From Candidatus Hydrogenedentes bacterium UBA2224 (GTDB taxonomy: Bacteria; Hydrogenedentota; Hydrogenedentia; Hydrogenedentales; SLHB01), in assembly GCA_002348185.1 (NCBI GenBank), contig DDYW01000181.1, positions 77,986 through 141,985 on the forward strand: a DNA stretch of 64,000 nt, in the 5' to 3' direction. Under the pieces are notes generated by a model. That model saw nothing but the letters and a program-made list of their open reading frames with translations, did no database searches and was not told the origin of the DNA. Both the position numbers and the translations under genes were made by a program. How positions within the stretch are numbered: position 1 is the first letter of the stretch; the number at the start of each line of letters is the position of its first letter. Below are positions 1 to 8,823 of this stretch, piece after piece.

Positions 1-14
1 GCGCTCCGTTGGCT

Positions 15-1283
15 TCAGCCTCTCGGCTCAATGCGGGGAAACCCGTCATAGACGATCTTGACGAACTCCCCCTCACTGAGAATGGACATTCGAGCGGCTT
101 CGGTGACCAATTCGTTGATGCTGCTGTTCGCGGGGGTGGCAATGAGCCGTTTTTCGTCAATTTCGGTGATTATTCCCCGGCGTTTCGCGAGGGCATCGGC
201 CTCCGGCAGGCCGGCCGTTTCCGCGCGCATACGGCCAATACTCCCCAGGTTTGCCGCCACGGAATCGTACCCGTAGCCCATGGGCTTGTTGCCCGGCCCT
301 TCCCAGGGCCCCAGTTGGAAGAAATCCGGGTTAACGAAGTTGAAGACCGTCCCGCCCGGACCCAGGCCCTCCATGTAGGAATGGCTCACACCGCGGAACT
401 GATCATTGTGCTGGATCAGTCCCGTCTTCCCCGGGCCTTCACAATAAAGCACCAGGCCCTGTTCGTTCGGGCCCGCGCCTTCGTCGGGATAGCCCAGGCC
501 ATTGATGACCGACAACACGGCGTCATTCTCAAACACCACACGCCCCTGAGACCAGAGGTAGCCCACGTTGCCATTCGGGAACGTCCCCTTGACTCCGTGG
601 ACGGACACTCCCACCGGTTTCAGACCCGTGATGAAATAGGTCAGATCGACGTAGTGGCATCCGATGTACACGAAGGGGTCGGTGTTTTCGCAGGTGAACC
701 AGTTCTGAAAGTTGGAATGACGGTACAGATACGGTTCAATCAGCTTGGCCTCCCCCATGACGAAGTCGCCAAAATGGCCCTGCTCGTAGTGTCCGCGGGC
801 AATCAGGGCGCGCCGGTCGAAGCGCTTGTGGTACTCGACCCCGACAAAGAGGCCCTTTTCCCGGGCCAGTTCCTCGACCTCGACGGCCTGGACGTACTTG
901 AGCACCAGCGGCTTTACGCACAGCACGTGCTGGTTGTTGTTCAGAGCCTCCATCACCACGGGATAATGCAACTGGTCTGGCATGGCCACCACCACCGCGT
1001 TGTACGGCGGCATCTTGGCCAGGACCTCCTTATAGAGCTCCGGGAAGTCTTGCTCCCCCGCCTTGTTCAGGGCGGGGTGCGCCGCGAAATCCTGTCCCGG
1101 AAAGGCCTTCGCAAACTGCGGGTTCTCTTTGAGGGCGCGCAGGGGACGGTTGTTCAGCGCGCAGATGCTGATCTCGCCCACGACGCCAAGCCGCTGCAAA
1201 TGATAGATCGACGGAAGCAGCAAGTCATTGGTAATCATGCCCCCGCCAACAATGGTCACATCAAATGCGTTCGCATTGGCCAT
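15..1283 (-). CDS. Gfo/Idh/MocA family NAD(P)-dependent oxidoreductase
   Basis: The protein has 422 residues. A Rossmann nucleotide-binding start is visible at residues 8-16 (DVTIVGGGM). It is followed by the family's lysine motif in the form VKPL, a histidine-containing motif GCHYVDLTYFITG in the C-terminal substrate domain, and a long C-terminal extension. Members oxidise or reduce hydroxyls of sugars, inositols or related compounds with NAD(P). The usual EKP is replaced by VKP, which is tolerated in the family. The ATG at 1283 follows GGAAGGGG at good spacing. It is the last of three genes reading the same way, after a parvulin and another family member. No signal peptide is seen, so it is probably cytoplasmic. 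The family is confident; the substrate is unknown. Confidence 0.88.
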   Translation of the reverse strand: MANANAFDVTIVGGGMITNDLLLPSIYHLQRLGVVGEISICALNNRPLRALKENPQFAKAFPGQDFAAHPALNKAGEQDFPELYKEVLAKMPPYNAVVVAMPDQLHYPVVMEALNNNQHVLCVKPLVLKYVQAVEVEELAREKGLFVGVEYHKRFDRRALIARGHYEQGHFGDFVMGEAKLIEPYLYRHSNFQNWFTCENTDPFVYIGCHYVDLTYFITGLKPVGVSVHGVKGTFPNGNVGYLWSQGRVVFENDAVLSVINGLGYPDEGAGPNEQGLVLYCEGPGKTGLIQHNDQFRGVSHSYMEGLGPGGTVFNFVNPDFFQLGPWEGPGNKPMGYGYDSVAANLGSIGRMRAETAGLPEADALAKRRGIITEIDEKRLIATPANSSINELVTEAARMSILSEGEFVKIVYDGFPRIEPRG

Positions 1284-1367
1284 ACCTATCCCCTTCCGTG
1301 GTTTCCCGGAAATCCCCTGCGCGCAAACCGGCGTATTCCGTGCGCGCTCACCTGTGGCCCAACGAGC

Positions 1368-2522
1368 TCATGACGGCTCGTCGGGCAGCTCGGGTTCCTC
1401 GGCCTTCCCGCTCTCTTCCCCGGGAGCCGCGGCCGGCGCATCCGGCAACGCGGGCGTCTCTTCCTTCTTGGGAAGCAGGATCTCGATCTTCACGTCGGCG
1501 ATAGCCTTTTCAAGAAACTCGCCGAACTCGCGGTTCTTCGCTCTCGCCTCCACGGCATTGCGGATTTCGTCCTGCACTTCCTCAAATTCCACGGGACGGG
1601 CCGGGTCACGTTCGCTGACTTTCATGATGTGCCAGCCGTAGCGCGTCTGGAACGGCTCGCTCACCTCCCCAATGGGAAGCTCAAACATCAGCTTGTCGAA
1701 TTCCGGAACCATTCTGTCATGGGGCACATCCTCAAATACGCCGCCGCGGGGCGCGGACGATTCGTCCTCGGAAACTTCTTTCGCGACCTCGCCAAAATCT
1801 TCCTTCCCGTTCACAACCCGGTCGCGCGCCGCGTCGATTCGCGTCTTCGCTTCCGCGATAACTTCTTCCGCGCCCTCCTGGGGCGCCAGAATCAGAATGT
1901 GAGCCACATCGGCGGTCTCTGGCTTTTCCATGCGGCCCGCTTGCTTCAGTTCCTCATACGCCTGCTTCACCTCGTCATCCGTCACCGTGATATCTTTGGT
2001 CTTTTCGTCGAAGAACTTCTGGCAGATCAACTGCTCCCGCATCTTCGCCTTCAGTTCCTCCTCGGTAATGCCCCGGGCCGCCATAATCTGTTCAAGCTGA
2101 CCCTCCGGCATGCCTCCTTTGACTTTGGCGAATTCCTCGTTCACCGCCTCCTCCGGGATGGTGGTCTCGGCCCGTTTCGCGAGGACGTAGATGGCCTTGC
2201 CCCGGATGAGGGACTGCAGCACGCGTTCCGCATCCTCCCGATTCAGAGGTTCAGGCGGCTGACTGGGATCGCGGTTGGGATCCGAGGCGGCGCGCTCGGC
2301 CTTCATGCGCATCGCGGCAGCCATCGCCTGCTGCAGTTCCTCGCCTGTGATCTCCTCGCCTTCGACTTTTGCCACGATTTCGGGAATCTGCGGGGGCTGG
2401 CTCTCGAGCGCCGGAGCTTCCGCTTCACCCGCGAAGGCCCCGGACACCGACAGCACGGCGAGCAGCATCGCTCCCAGAACCGGCACAATGGCCCACATCT
2501 TCGCTACAGACCGAGTACGCAT
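1368..2522 (-). CDS. Exported parvulin-type peptidyl-prolyl isomerase (PpiC/SurA-like)
   Basis: The protein has 384 residues from the ATG at 2522, which follows AGGAG. The TTG seven codons upstream is less likely. Residues 9-32 form a signal peptide ending near GAFAGEA. An alpha-helical chaperone-like region follows, with a SurA_N-type segment at about 46-190. The parvulin domain lies at about 205-303, with HIL, the GGVF turn and the FQTRYGWHIMKV strand. The C-terminal 60 residues are acidic and proline-rich. Such proteins help fold outer-membrane or secreted proteins in the periplasm. It sits between two oxidoreductase genes on the same strand, with gaps of about 85-110 bases. The family assignment is confident; clients are unknown. 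Confidence 0.88.
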   Translation of the reverse strand: MRTRSVAKMWAIVPVLGAMLLAVLSVSGAFAGEAEAPALESQPPQIPEIVAKVEGEEITGEELQQAMAAAMRMKAERAASDPNRDPSQPPEPLNREDAERVLQSLIRGKAIYVLAKRAETTIPEEAVNEEFAKVKGGMPEGQLEQIMAARGITEEELKAKMREQLICQKFFDEKTKDITVTDDEVKQAYEELKQAGRMEKPETADVAHILILAPQEGAEEVIAEAKTRIDAARDRVVNGKEDFGEVAKEVSEDESSAPRGGVFEDVPHDRMVPEFDKLMFELPIGEVSEPFQTRYGWHIMKVSERDPARPVEFEEVQDEIRNAVEARAKNREFGEFLEKAIADVKIEILLPKKEETPALPDAPAAAPGEESGKAEEPELPDEPS

Positions 2523-2632
2523 TGCTTTATCTCCTGGTCCCAACGGGACCCTTACGATACCGGAAGCGGTTTAACGGGCGGCCGATTGCCGATATCTGGT
2601 CGTTCTCTGGTAATGAATGGAGCGGCTCTCCG

Positions 2633-3685
2633 TTACAGGGTGACGGGCCGGCCCGTACGCGCCGATTCGTAGATGGCTTCGATCAGGGCCACGGAACGCC
2701 GGCCTTCCTTGCCATCGATTTTCGGCGCACGATTATGCCTGATGGCATCCGTAAAATCCTCAATCTGCCGGCGGTGGCCTTCGCAGGTCACGTTGGCCAT
2801 CGGGTCCGACGCCCCCGCGCCAGGCGCAGTCACGGGCATCCCGGCGCGGATGGTCTCATCATCGGGGCGTTCCTCTTTGAATTTCCAGAAGCGCAGGATT
2901 CCGTCTTCCAGCACGGCTCCGCCCTGGTCGCCGTGCACTTCCAGGCGCGCCGGATGTCCCGGCCACACCGCGGTACTGCCCTCGATGACGCCCATGGAAC
3001 CGTTCTCAAACTCGACGATGGCGCACGCCAGGTCTTCCACTTCAAGCCCCTCGTGCCCCACGAGGTTCGTGCGCGCGAACACGCTTTTCACCGGGCCAAA
3101 GAACCACAGCAACAAATCGATCTGATGGATGCCCTGGTTCATCAGGCACCCGCCGCCATCCAGACGCCGCGTGCCCCGCCACGAACCGCTCTTGTAGTAG
3201 TCGTCCGACCGGTACCACTTGATGTACGCATCGCCCAGCACAAGCTTGCCAAACCGCCCTTCGTCGAGCGCCTCTTTGACCAGACGCGCCCCGTCCGCAA
3301 ACCGGTTCTGAAAAATGCACGCGAGCTTTACGCCCGCTTCATCGACGGCCCGGAGCAGCGCATCAATCCGTTCCGTATTCACCTCAAGGGGCTTTTCGGA
3401 GATGATGTGTTTCCCGGCCCGGGCGCAGGCGGCGCCGACCTCGGCCCGCATACCGCTGGGAATGCAGAGGTTTACGACATGGACATCATCCCGTTTCAGG
3501 AGCTCCTGATAGTCGCTGTACGGGGCAGCCCCGAAACGCTCGGCCAGTTTCCGCGCGTTTTGTTCAACCACATCCGACACCGCGACCAGCCGTGCCCCTT
3601 CAACCTTCTGAATCGCCTCTGCGTGCATGGGGGCAATGTTCCCGCAACCGATGATGCCGTACCCTACTTCCGCCATTGATTTCAT
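2633..3685 (-). CDS. Gfo/Idh/MocA family oxidoreductase
   Basis: The protein has 350 residues. The nucleotide-binding loop GYGIIGCGNIAPMHAEAI is at residues 8-25, the catalytic-lysine motif EKPLE at about 96-100, and the substrate-domain histidine motif GGCLMNQGIHQIDLLLWF near residue 175. This is a typical cytoplasmic NAD(P)-dependent sugar or inositol dehydrogenase fold. The ATG at 3685 is used here; an ATG at 3676 is a possible alternative. It is upstream of the parvulin and the other family member and may be the first gene of that group, with a possible extended -10 promoter near 3835. The exact substrate cannot be read from the sequence. Confidence 0.9.
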   Translation of the reverse strand: MKSMAEVGYGIIGCGNIAPMHAEAIQKVEGARLVAVSDVVEQNARKLAERFGAAPYSDYQELLKRDDVHVVNLCIPSGMRAEVGAACARAGKHIISEKPLEVNTERIDALLRAVDEAGVKLACIFQNRFADGARLVKEALDEGRFGKLVLGDAYIKWYRSDDYYKSGSWRGTRRLDGGGCLMNQGIHQIDLLLWFFGPVKSVFARTNLVGHEGLEVEDLACAIVEFENGSMGVIEGSTAVWPGHPARLEVHGDQGGAVLEDGILRFWKFKEERPDDETIRAGMPVTAPGAGASDPMANVTCEGHRRQIEDFTDAIRHNRAPKIDGKEGRRSVALIEAIYESARTGRPVTL

Positions 3686-3831
3686 CCCTGCCTCGTTGTT
3701 GGTTTTCGCCTGGTCTCACAACCGGAATCCGTATTGCGGCCTCTTCCGTGTCTGACTCGCGCGCAGCACGGGTTCCGCATCGCGGGGCAGGCCGCGCGGA
3801 AACCGCCGGAACCCGGAACCCACGATGGCGT

Positions 3832-3840
3832 ATCATAGCA
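3832..3840 (-). promoter_or_regulatory. Possible extended -10 promoter for the oxidoreductase-parvulin group
   Basis: On the minus strand the sequence reads TGCTATGAT, an extended -10 element with a 5/6 match to TATAAT. No convincing -35 is found at 16-18 bases. It lies about 150 bases upstream of the 3685 start, in the 277-base gap after hemE. This assignment is weak. Confidence 0.35.
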
Positions 3841-3962
3841 GATGGGGCGTTCCCGATGCGACCATTCCCAAACGGCGCTGCCAGAGATAACTCGTTGAGG
3901 ACGAACCCTTTTGCCTTGACTTCGCAATGGGCCGGGGGTCTTCGCTGGCTGCACGCCTCACC

Positions 3963-5012
3963 TTATGCTTCAGAGGTTCGCGCGTCTCCCCAGCGCCGCA
4001 CGGCGTCCACGAGATGGCACACGTGCTCAAACGGCGTCTGGCCCAGGAGTCCGTGGTTCAGGTTAAAGATGTGCCCCCGGCATTCCCCGGATTCAATGAC
4101 CGCATGCGCGGCGCTCGTGATGGCGTCCAGAGAGCCCTCAGCGAGGAGTCCGTTATCGAGATTGCCCTGCACCACCCGTTCGGCGCCTACCCGCCTCCGT
4201 GCCTCCGCAATCGTCAGATGGGCCGGCAGACTCAGGATGTCCGCCCCGGACGCATCGAGCAGACGCACGTCTTCAATATCCCGCGCAAACGCGATGGTGG
4301 GCGCCGTCCCGCGCATCGCTTCGAACACCTGCTGCTGATACGGCAATGCGAATTCGCGGTAGGCAGCGGCATCGAGAACCGGCGCGGCGGATTCAAACAA
4401 CTGCACGGCGTCCGCGCCCGCTTCGATCTGGAGATTCAGGTAATCAATCGTGACCTGCGTCAACTTCTCGAGCAGGGCATGGGCGGACTGGGACCGCTCC
4501 GCCAGAAAACGCCTGGCCCTGGGCGCCTCTTTCCCAAAGCTCCCTCCTTCGACCAGAAACACCAGCAGCGTGAACGGCGCTCCCGCAAAGCCGAGCACCG
4601 GCATTTCGCCGTCCAGCTCCCGCCGGATGATCCGAAAGATCGCAGGAATGAATGGGAGCGCGCGCGCCGCATCGTAGGCGTGCAGCCTTTCGAGGTCGCG
4701 CGTTTCCCGGAACGGCGTTTCCAGCACGGGGCCCGGGCGAAAGATGAACGGCGCGCCCATGGGGGCGAGCGGCGTCAGAATGTCCTGAAAGTAGATAATC
4801 GCGTCCACGCCGATGCGTTTGGGGAGCAGGGAAATCCGCGCGGCGAATTCCGGATTCCGAAACAACGCTTCAAGCGGAAGCCCCGCCTCGTCCCGGAGCG
4901 CATTGTATTCGGGATCCGTCCGGCCGGCCTGCCGCATCAACCAGACCGGCGGGCGGCTCGTCCGTTCTCCGCGAGCGGCGCGCAGAAAAAGCTCGTTCCG
5001 GTATGGACGCAT
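3963..5012 (-). CDS. hemE: Uroporphyrinogen decarboxylase
   Basis: The protein has 349 residues from the ATG at 5012; a GTG lies one codon upstream. HemE decarboxylates the four acetate side chains of uroporphyrinogen III to coproporphyrinogen III in haem biosynthesis, in the cytoplasm. The signature PPVWLMRQAGR is at residues 21-31, the active-site aspartate in IIYFQDIL near residue 77, a GNLDN loop near 280, and the C-terminal HIFNLNHGLLGQTP with the conserved histidine. Two deviations are visible: the usual RYLPEY reads RTDPEY, and the tyrosine of the TYMVEG segment is phenylalanine (FLVEGG). The length is normal. No other haem gene is adjacent. The family is confident; whether it is a canonical or a divergent paralogue is less sure. 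Confidence 0.88.
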   Translation of the reverse strand: MRPYRNELFLRAARGERTSRPPVWLMRQAGRTDPEYNALRDEAGLPLEALFRNPEFAARISLLPKRIGVDAIIYFQDILTPLAPMGAPFIFRPGPVLETPFRETRDLERLHAYDAARALPFIPAIFRIIRRELDGEMPVLGFAGAPFTLLVFLVEGGSFGKEAPRARRFLAERSQSAHALLEKLTQVTIDYLNLQIEAGADAVQLFESAAPVLDAAAYREFALPYQQQVFEAMRGTAPTIAFARDIEDVRLLDASGADILSLPAHLTIAEARRRVGAERVVQGNLDNGLLAEGSLDAITSAAHAVIESGECRGHIFNLNHGLLGQTPFEHVCHLVDAVRRWGDARTSEA

Positions 5013-5025
5013 CACGTACTCTCGC

Positions 5026-8000
5026 TCACCAGAGGATTTCGCACGTGACCTCGACTCCCTTCGTGGAATGCTTCAGTATCACGCCCTGGAGTTCCGCGTC
5101 ATACAGCCAGGCGCTTTCCGCGGCGAGCATTTCCTCGGAACTGGACACGCGCGCCCCAGCCCCCCGGACCGATTGCGGCTCGGCCACCGGCGCAAGGTAC
5201 GTGTGCGTGGCGGGCGCGTACATGTCGCGTAACGTGAATTCAAGGCGTCCTTCCTGCAGCCCGGCGTCGCTCCGGACAATCTCCGCGGGCGAATTCAGAA
5301 ACATCGGCTGACCGCCCGGGCCCTCGTACCGGATACAGCGGATTTCAGGCGATTGCCCCCGCAACCGGAACCCGTTCACCAGGATGTTCTCAGGGTTGAT
5401 GTCCGTGGGATTGGGGCTGTTCCGGACCATGTTCCACGAGTCCGGGTAGCAGCCTTTGCTGGGGCCGTTTGTGTATTGCTGGCGCATGGCCGACATCAGA
5501 ATCCCCTCCGCGACCGTTTTCCACGGGAACGAGTCGTCGAACTCGGCGAGATCCTGCAGGCTGTAGGCGTAGACCAGCCCGCACCACACCACCGGCAGGC
5601 CGAGCCACGAATGGGTGTAGAACGTCGAGCCAAACACGGCAATGACGTTGTGGGACATGGTGGGGATGCCCTCGATCTCCCACATGTAGATGAACGGGAG
5701 ACCGGTCCACGCCCAATACCGGGCCTGCGCCAGATGCGCGGGATCCCCCGTCAACCGGTACGCCTCACAATAGGCGCGAACCGCCTGCCCGGCGGCCAGG
5801 ACATCGGGCTGGTAGAGCGGGCACTCCCAGACTTGAGCGCCCCGGGGGATTTCGTAGCGTTCCATCTGCTTCATGGCGTCAAGCGCCTGCGCGGCAAGCT
5901 GCGGATCGCCCGTCAAGCGCGCGGCGCGCAGCGCATGAAGCGCGGGCCCGGCAGCCTGGCCGAGCGTGTGATCCCCCGGCGTCCCCAGAGTCCGGTGCTG
6001 GTCCCCCGCGGGTTCCCAGACCCAGAGGCCGTCTTTCCGGGCCGCCAGATGGGCGTGGGCGCTGTCTCTGAAACCCTTGAGCGACTCCGCCAGATACCCA
6101 TAGAGAAACGGGAATTCGCCGCACAGGATGTGGCATCCGGACGACGTCCAGAGCTGCCGCGGCCCCAGTTCCCCGAGGGTGCGCCGGGCAACCGAGTCGA
6201 TACGCCGTTCAATCTCAGGTGCAACACTGGGGGCGACTCCAGCCGCCAGGTCCAGCATCAGGGGTACTGCATGCCCGATGGACGGTCCACTGGGCCACCC
6301 CTGGCAATGGCTCCAGCCCGCGGGGTCCTCGTGCCACACCGATGAGAAATAGGCCTCCCGGCACAGCGCCTTCTCTTCCTCCCAATCCCGCGGCGGCGTG
6401 CCCGGACCCGGCAGGCCAAACAGCTCAAACCACTGCTGCATGGCCTGCAGCACCAGTCCGCCGGAATGCGGGCCGTGAACAATGCTCTCCGCCCCGTAGC
6501 GCGCCCGGTGATCGAGCACGAGCCAGGCCTCGAGATGCAGCCGCTGGCCTTTCTTGATCGGAAACGGGTTTTCCGCCGCTTCGAAGTGGTTTTCGGGCAC
6601 ATAGTCGCCCACGGATGGCGCAAACAGCGACAGGTGCGTGTATTCCATGCCCGCGTCATAGGCCGGCGCCTGGAAGCGCGCCGCGGGACGCCGCACACCA
6701 GGGGCCCATTCCTGCTGCGCGTCCCACAGGAGCGCCACCAGCGCGTCCTCCCCCTGCACGGCCATGAGCGGCGTCGTGATCTTGTGTGCGGCCGACACCC
6801 GCCGGTCGTGCAGAGGAGGCGCAAGATCACGCGTCGACGATGAGGGTTCGCCCCCCTCGAGGTACTCCAGTCCCGGGAACAGCGCAAAATCCTTCCGGGC
6901 GCCAAACGCGCGGTCTCCCGCCAGCACATCCGGCAGCGAGAACGCGGCAATCCCGGCGTCTTCCGGCGCGATGGTCTCCACTTCCAGATGGATGCGCGCG
7001 CTGTCAGCCTCCGCATAGGCCATCAGAAGGATCGGCCAGGACAAACCGGTCTCGCTTTCGGCAATCCCGTAAATGCACAGCCAGGTCGAACGCAGCGGAT
7101 GGATGTTGCTGATCTGAAGCCGCAACTCCTCGAGCGAACCATCCGCATGGCGCAACATCAGACGGCATAGCGGATACAACGACGCCACACGACGCCACGC
7201 AGCCCCGTCCCAAGTGTCGGCCATGGCATACGCGGCGCCGTTTTCATCCACGACGAGCGCGAGCCGTGACCAGGCGTTGGCCACGACGGCGCGAATGTCG
7301 CCGTTCCGCTCAACAATGACGACGGGCTCCTCCGTGCGTGGATGCAGGGGCACCCGTTCCTCCGGAAAGACATGTACGCGCAGCTTCGCACCGGCATCAA
7401 ACTGCCACTCCCCCGTTGATTGCGCCACGAGTCCGCGCCAGGCCAGGGTGCTCTCTTCGCCGGGCAGAAGCCGGTCGACCGGGATCGCCTCGGCGGCGCC
7501 AGGGCCGAGTTCGGCAAGGTCCCGGCCATCGTCTGTGCGCAACGTCCACAAGAGCCGGCGGGTGTGCGTGCCCCGGCCCGTATTGCGCACGCGCCCAATG
7601 ATGCTGAACGGCTTTCCCGCCGTCACCAGGGGAGAGCTGAGCTCGGCAGCCACGACTTCCAGCTCAGGAAGGTATACCCCCGCGTAAACATTCGCGATAG
7701 ACGCGGCCCCGGTTTCAACATCCATCGCCGGCGCCTGAAACGCATCGAACGCCAGCGGCAGGAGATGCGTTCCCGGTTCCAGCATGGCGCTTACGGGGCG
7801 GCTCCCATTCCGGAGCACGACCCGGGCCGATTCCTGGCACACGACCTCGACCAGCGCCAGGCCTTTAGCCTCCGCGGGCACCGCAGCGGGATCCACGGCG
7901 GGCCAGAAATCCAGCAACAGGGGTTCGCCCCAGAGCGCCCAGTCGTAATTCGAGTTGCCCGCTATGGCGTTCGTATGAAATTCGATGCCAATCGACCGGC

Positions 8001-8469
8001 CCCCCCAGGACGACACGTCAACGCACCGGGGTTTCCAGCCAAACTCCGCCACTTCTTCTTCAAAGACATTCTCGCCTTCGACAAACACCGAAAAGCGAAC
8101 GCCATTCGGCGTATTCGGTGTCGCGTCCCAATCGAACCCCGGGCGAAGTCCCACATGGAAATACAGGAGGCACCGGCGCCCTTCAGAGACATCGGGCACA
8201 GCGATCTCAGGAAAGCTCAGGACGGCATCGTCCGCGCCGGCGGGATGCAGAAAGATGGCCGGCATACGGTCCCCGTCCGCCCCTTCAAGCTGCCCCGCCG
8301 AAGCGGCCAGGGCGTTCGTGACCGTCCCGTCCGCATACCGCGTCACCCATTCGTCCAGAACCTGGATCGACCCCGGCTCGCGCGTCTCCGCGACTGCATG
8401 GAGACAACAGACGCCCGCTATGACAAAGACACACACAATGGACCGGTTGGGAAACAGAACCTTACGCAT
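5026..8469 (-). CDS. Large secreted protein with a C-terminal alpha/alpha-toroid-like domain
   Basis: The protein has 1147 residues from the ATG at 8469, which starts a clear signal peptide (MRKVLFPNRSIVCVFVIAG..., cleavage near AVAETRE). The N-terminal half is beta-rich: a jelly-roll-like segment at about 30-200, then a CARDB-like immunoglobulin fold near 280-370 (AGKPFSIIGRVRNTGRGTHTRR). The second half, about 690-1050, alternates helices with aromatic and WxHxQGWPSGPS-type loops, as in six-hairpin glycoside hydrolases and lyases. I cannot assign a family or catalytic residues. The shape suggests a periplasmic or extracellular polysaccharide-active enzyme. It has its own sigma-70-like promoter at 8559-8587. 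It lies 13 bases upstream of the hemE start and may be cotranscribed with it. Confidence 0.8.
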   Translation of the reverse strand: MRKVLFPNRSIVCVFVIAGVCCLHAVAETREPGSIQVLDEWVTRYADGTVTNALAASAGQLEGADGDRMPAIFLHPAGADDAVLSFPEIAVPDVSEGRRCLLYFHVGLRPGFDWDATPNTPNGVRFSVFVEGENVFEEEVAEFGWKPRCVDVSSWGGRSIGIEFHTNAIAGNSNYDWALWGEPLLLDFWPAVDPAAVPAEAKGLALVEVVCQESARVVLRNGSRPVSAMLEPGTHLLPLAFDAFQAPAMDVETGAASIANVYAGVYLPELEVVAAELSSPLVTAGKPFSIIGRVRNTGRGTHTRRLLWTLRTDDGRDLAELGPGAAEAIPVDRLLPGEESTLAWRGLVAQSTGEWQFDAGAKLRVHVFPEERVPLHPRTEEPVVIVERNGDIRAVVANAWSRLALVVDENGAAYAMADTWDGAAWRRVASLYPLCRLMLRHADGSLEELRLQISNIHPLRSTWLCIYGIAESETGLSWPILLMAYAEADSARIHLEVETIAPEDAGIAAFSLPDVLAGDRAFGARKDFALFPGLEYLEGGEPSSSTRDLAPPLHDRRVSAAHKITTPLMAVQGEDALVALLWDAQQEWAPGVRRPAARFQAPAYDAGMEYTHLSLFAPSVGDYVPENHFEAAENPFPIKKGQRLHLEAWLVLDHRARYGAESIVHGPHSGGLVLQAMQQWFELFGLPGPGTPPRDWEEEKALCREAYFSSVWHEDPAGWSHCQGWPSGPSIGHAVPLMLDLAAGVAPSVAPEIERRIDSVARRTLGELGPRQLWTSSGCHILCGEFPFLYGYLAESLKGFRDSAHAHLAARKDGLWVWEPAGDQHRTLGTPGDHTLGQAAGPALHALRAARLTGDPQLAAQALDAMKQMERYEIPRGAQVWECPLYQPDVLAAGQAVRAYCEAYRLTGDPAHLAQARYWAWTGLPFIYMWEIEGIPTMSHNVIAVFGSTFYTHSWLGLPVVWCGLVYAYSLQDLAEFDDSFPWKTVAEGILMSAMRQQYTNGPSKGCYPDSWNMVRNSPNPTDINPENILVNGFRLRGQSPEIRCIRYEGPGGQPMFLNSPAEIVRSDAGLQEGRLEFTLRDMYAPATHTYLAPVAEPQSVRGAGARVSSSEEMLAAESAWLYDAELQGVILKHSTKGVEVTCEILW

Positions 8470-8558
8470 GCTCTCTCTCTGAACCTTCGCGGGATGAACC
8501 GCCGAAGGCGGATACACGACTCAATCGGCAAAACGCCGGGATAGTAAATTTGGCAGAA

Positions 8559-8587
8559 AGTATAGATTGACCGGATCGGCATATCAA
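8559..8587 (-). promoter_or_regulatory. Sigma-70-type promoter of the large secreted protein
   Basis: On the minus strand, TTGATA (-35) is separated by 17 bases from TATACT (-10), each matching consensus at 5/6. Transcription would start near 8552, giving a leader of about 80 bases before the ATG at 8469. Confidence 0.7.
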
Positions 8588-8725
8588 TTCCTCCACCCAG
8601 CGCGGCGTCCGAAGACCCAATCGCGGGGCAGGCACGGGCAGGCGGAGGATGATGCCCTGGACCGCAAGTGCCCCAACGATTCACGGTGCGCTCAGCCCTC
8701 GAATCCGGCTCCAGCGTCAAGCCCA

Positions 8726-8755
8726 TTGGAATGCCCCAACCCCTGCCGATACAAT
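8726..8755 (+). promoter_or_regulatory. Sigma-70-type promoter of the DUF2339-like gene
   Basis: TTGGAA (4/6) is separated by 18 bases from TACAAT (5/6), about 70 bases upstream of the ATG at 8824. It would also serve the downstream cca gene, which overlaps the DUF2339-like gene. Confidence 0.55.
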
Positions 8756-8823
8756 AACCCCAGCAGAAACCCCAGCAGAGACCCGCGCATGTGGGGCGGA
8801 GTCTCCCGTGCTGTGTCCTCTGG

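Larger units (their letters stand above)
8470..8823. other. Divergent intergenic region with two promoters
   Basis: This 354-base gap separates the minus-strand secreted protein from the plus-strand DUF2339-like gene. It holds one promoter in each direction, listed separately. Just downstream of the plus-strand promoter is a short tandem direct repeat, two copies of CCCCAGCAGA at a 12-base period (about 8757-8778). No other feature is seen. Confidence 0.6.

Noticed and set aside
8418..8582. 54-codon minus-strand upstream frame with GGAGG before its ATG, overlapping the start of the large secreted protein
   Set aside because: Its ribosome site and start lie inside the -35/-10 region, upstream of the predicted transcript start, so it would not be translated from that promoter.
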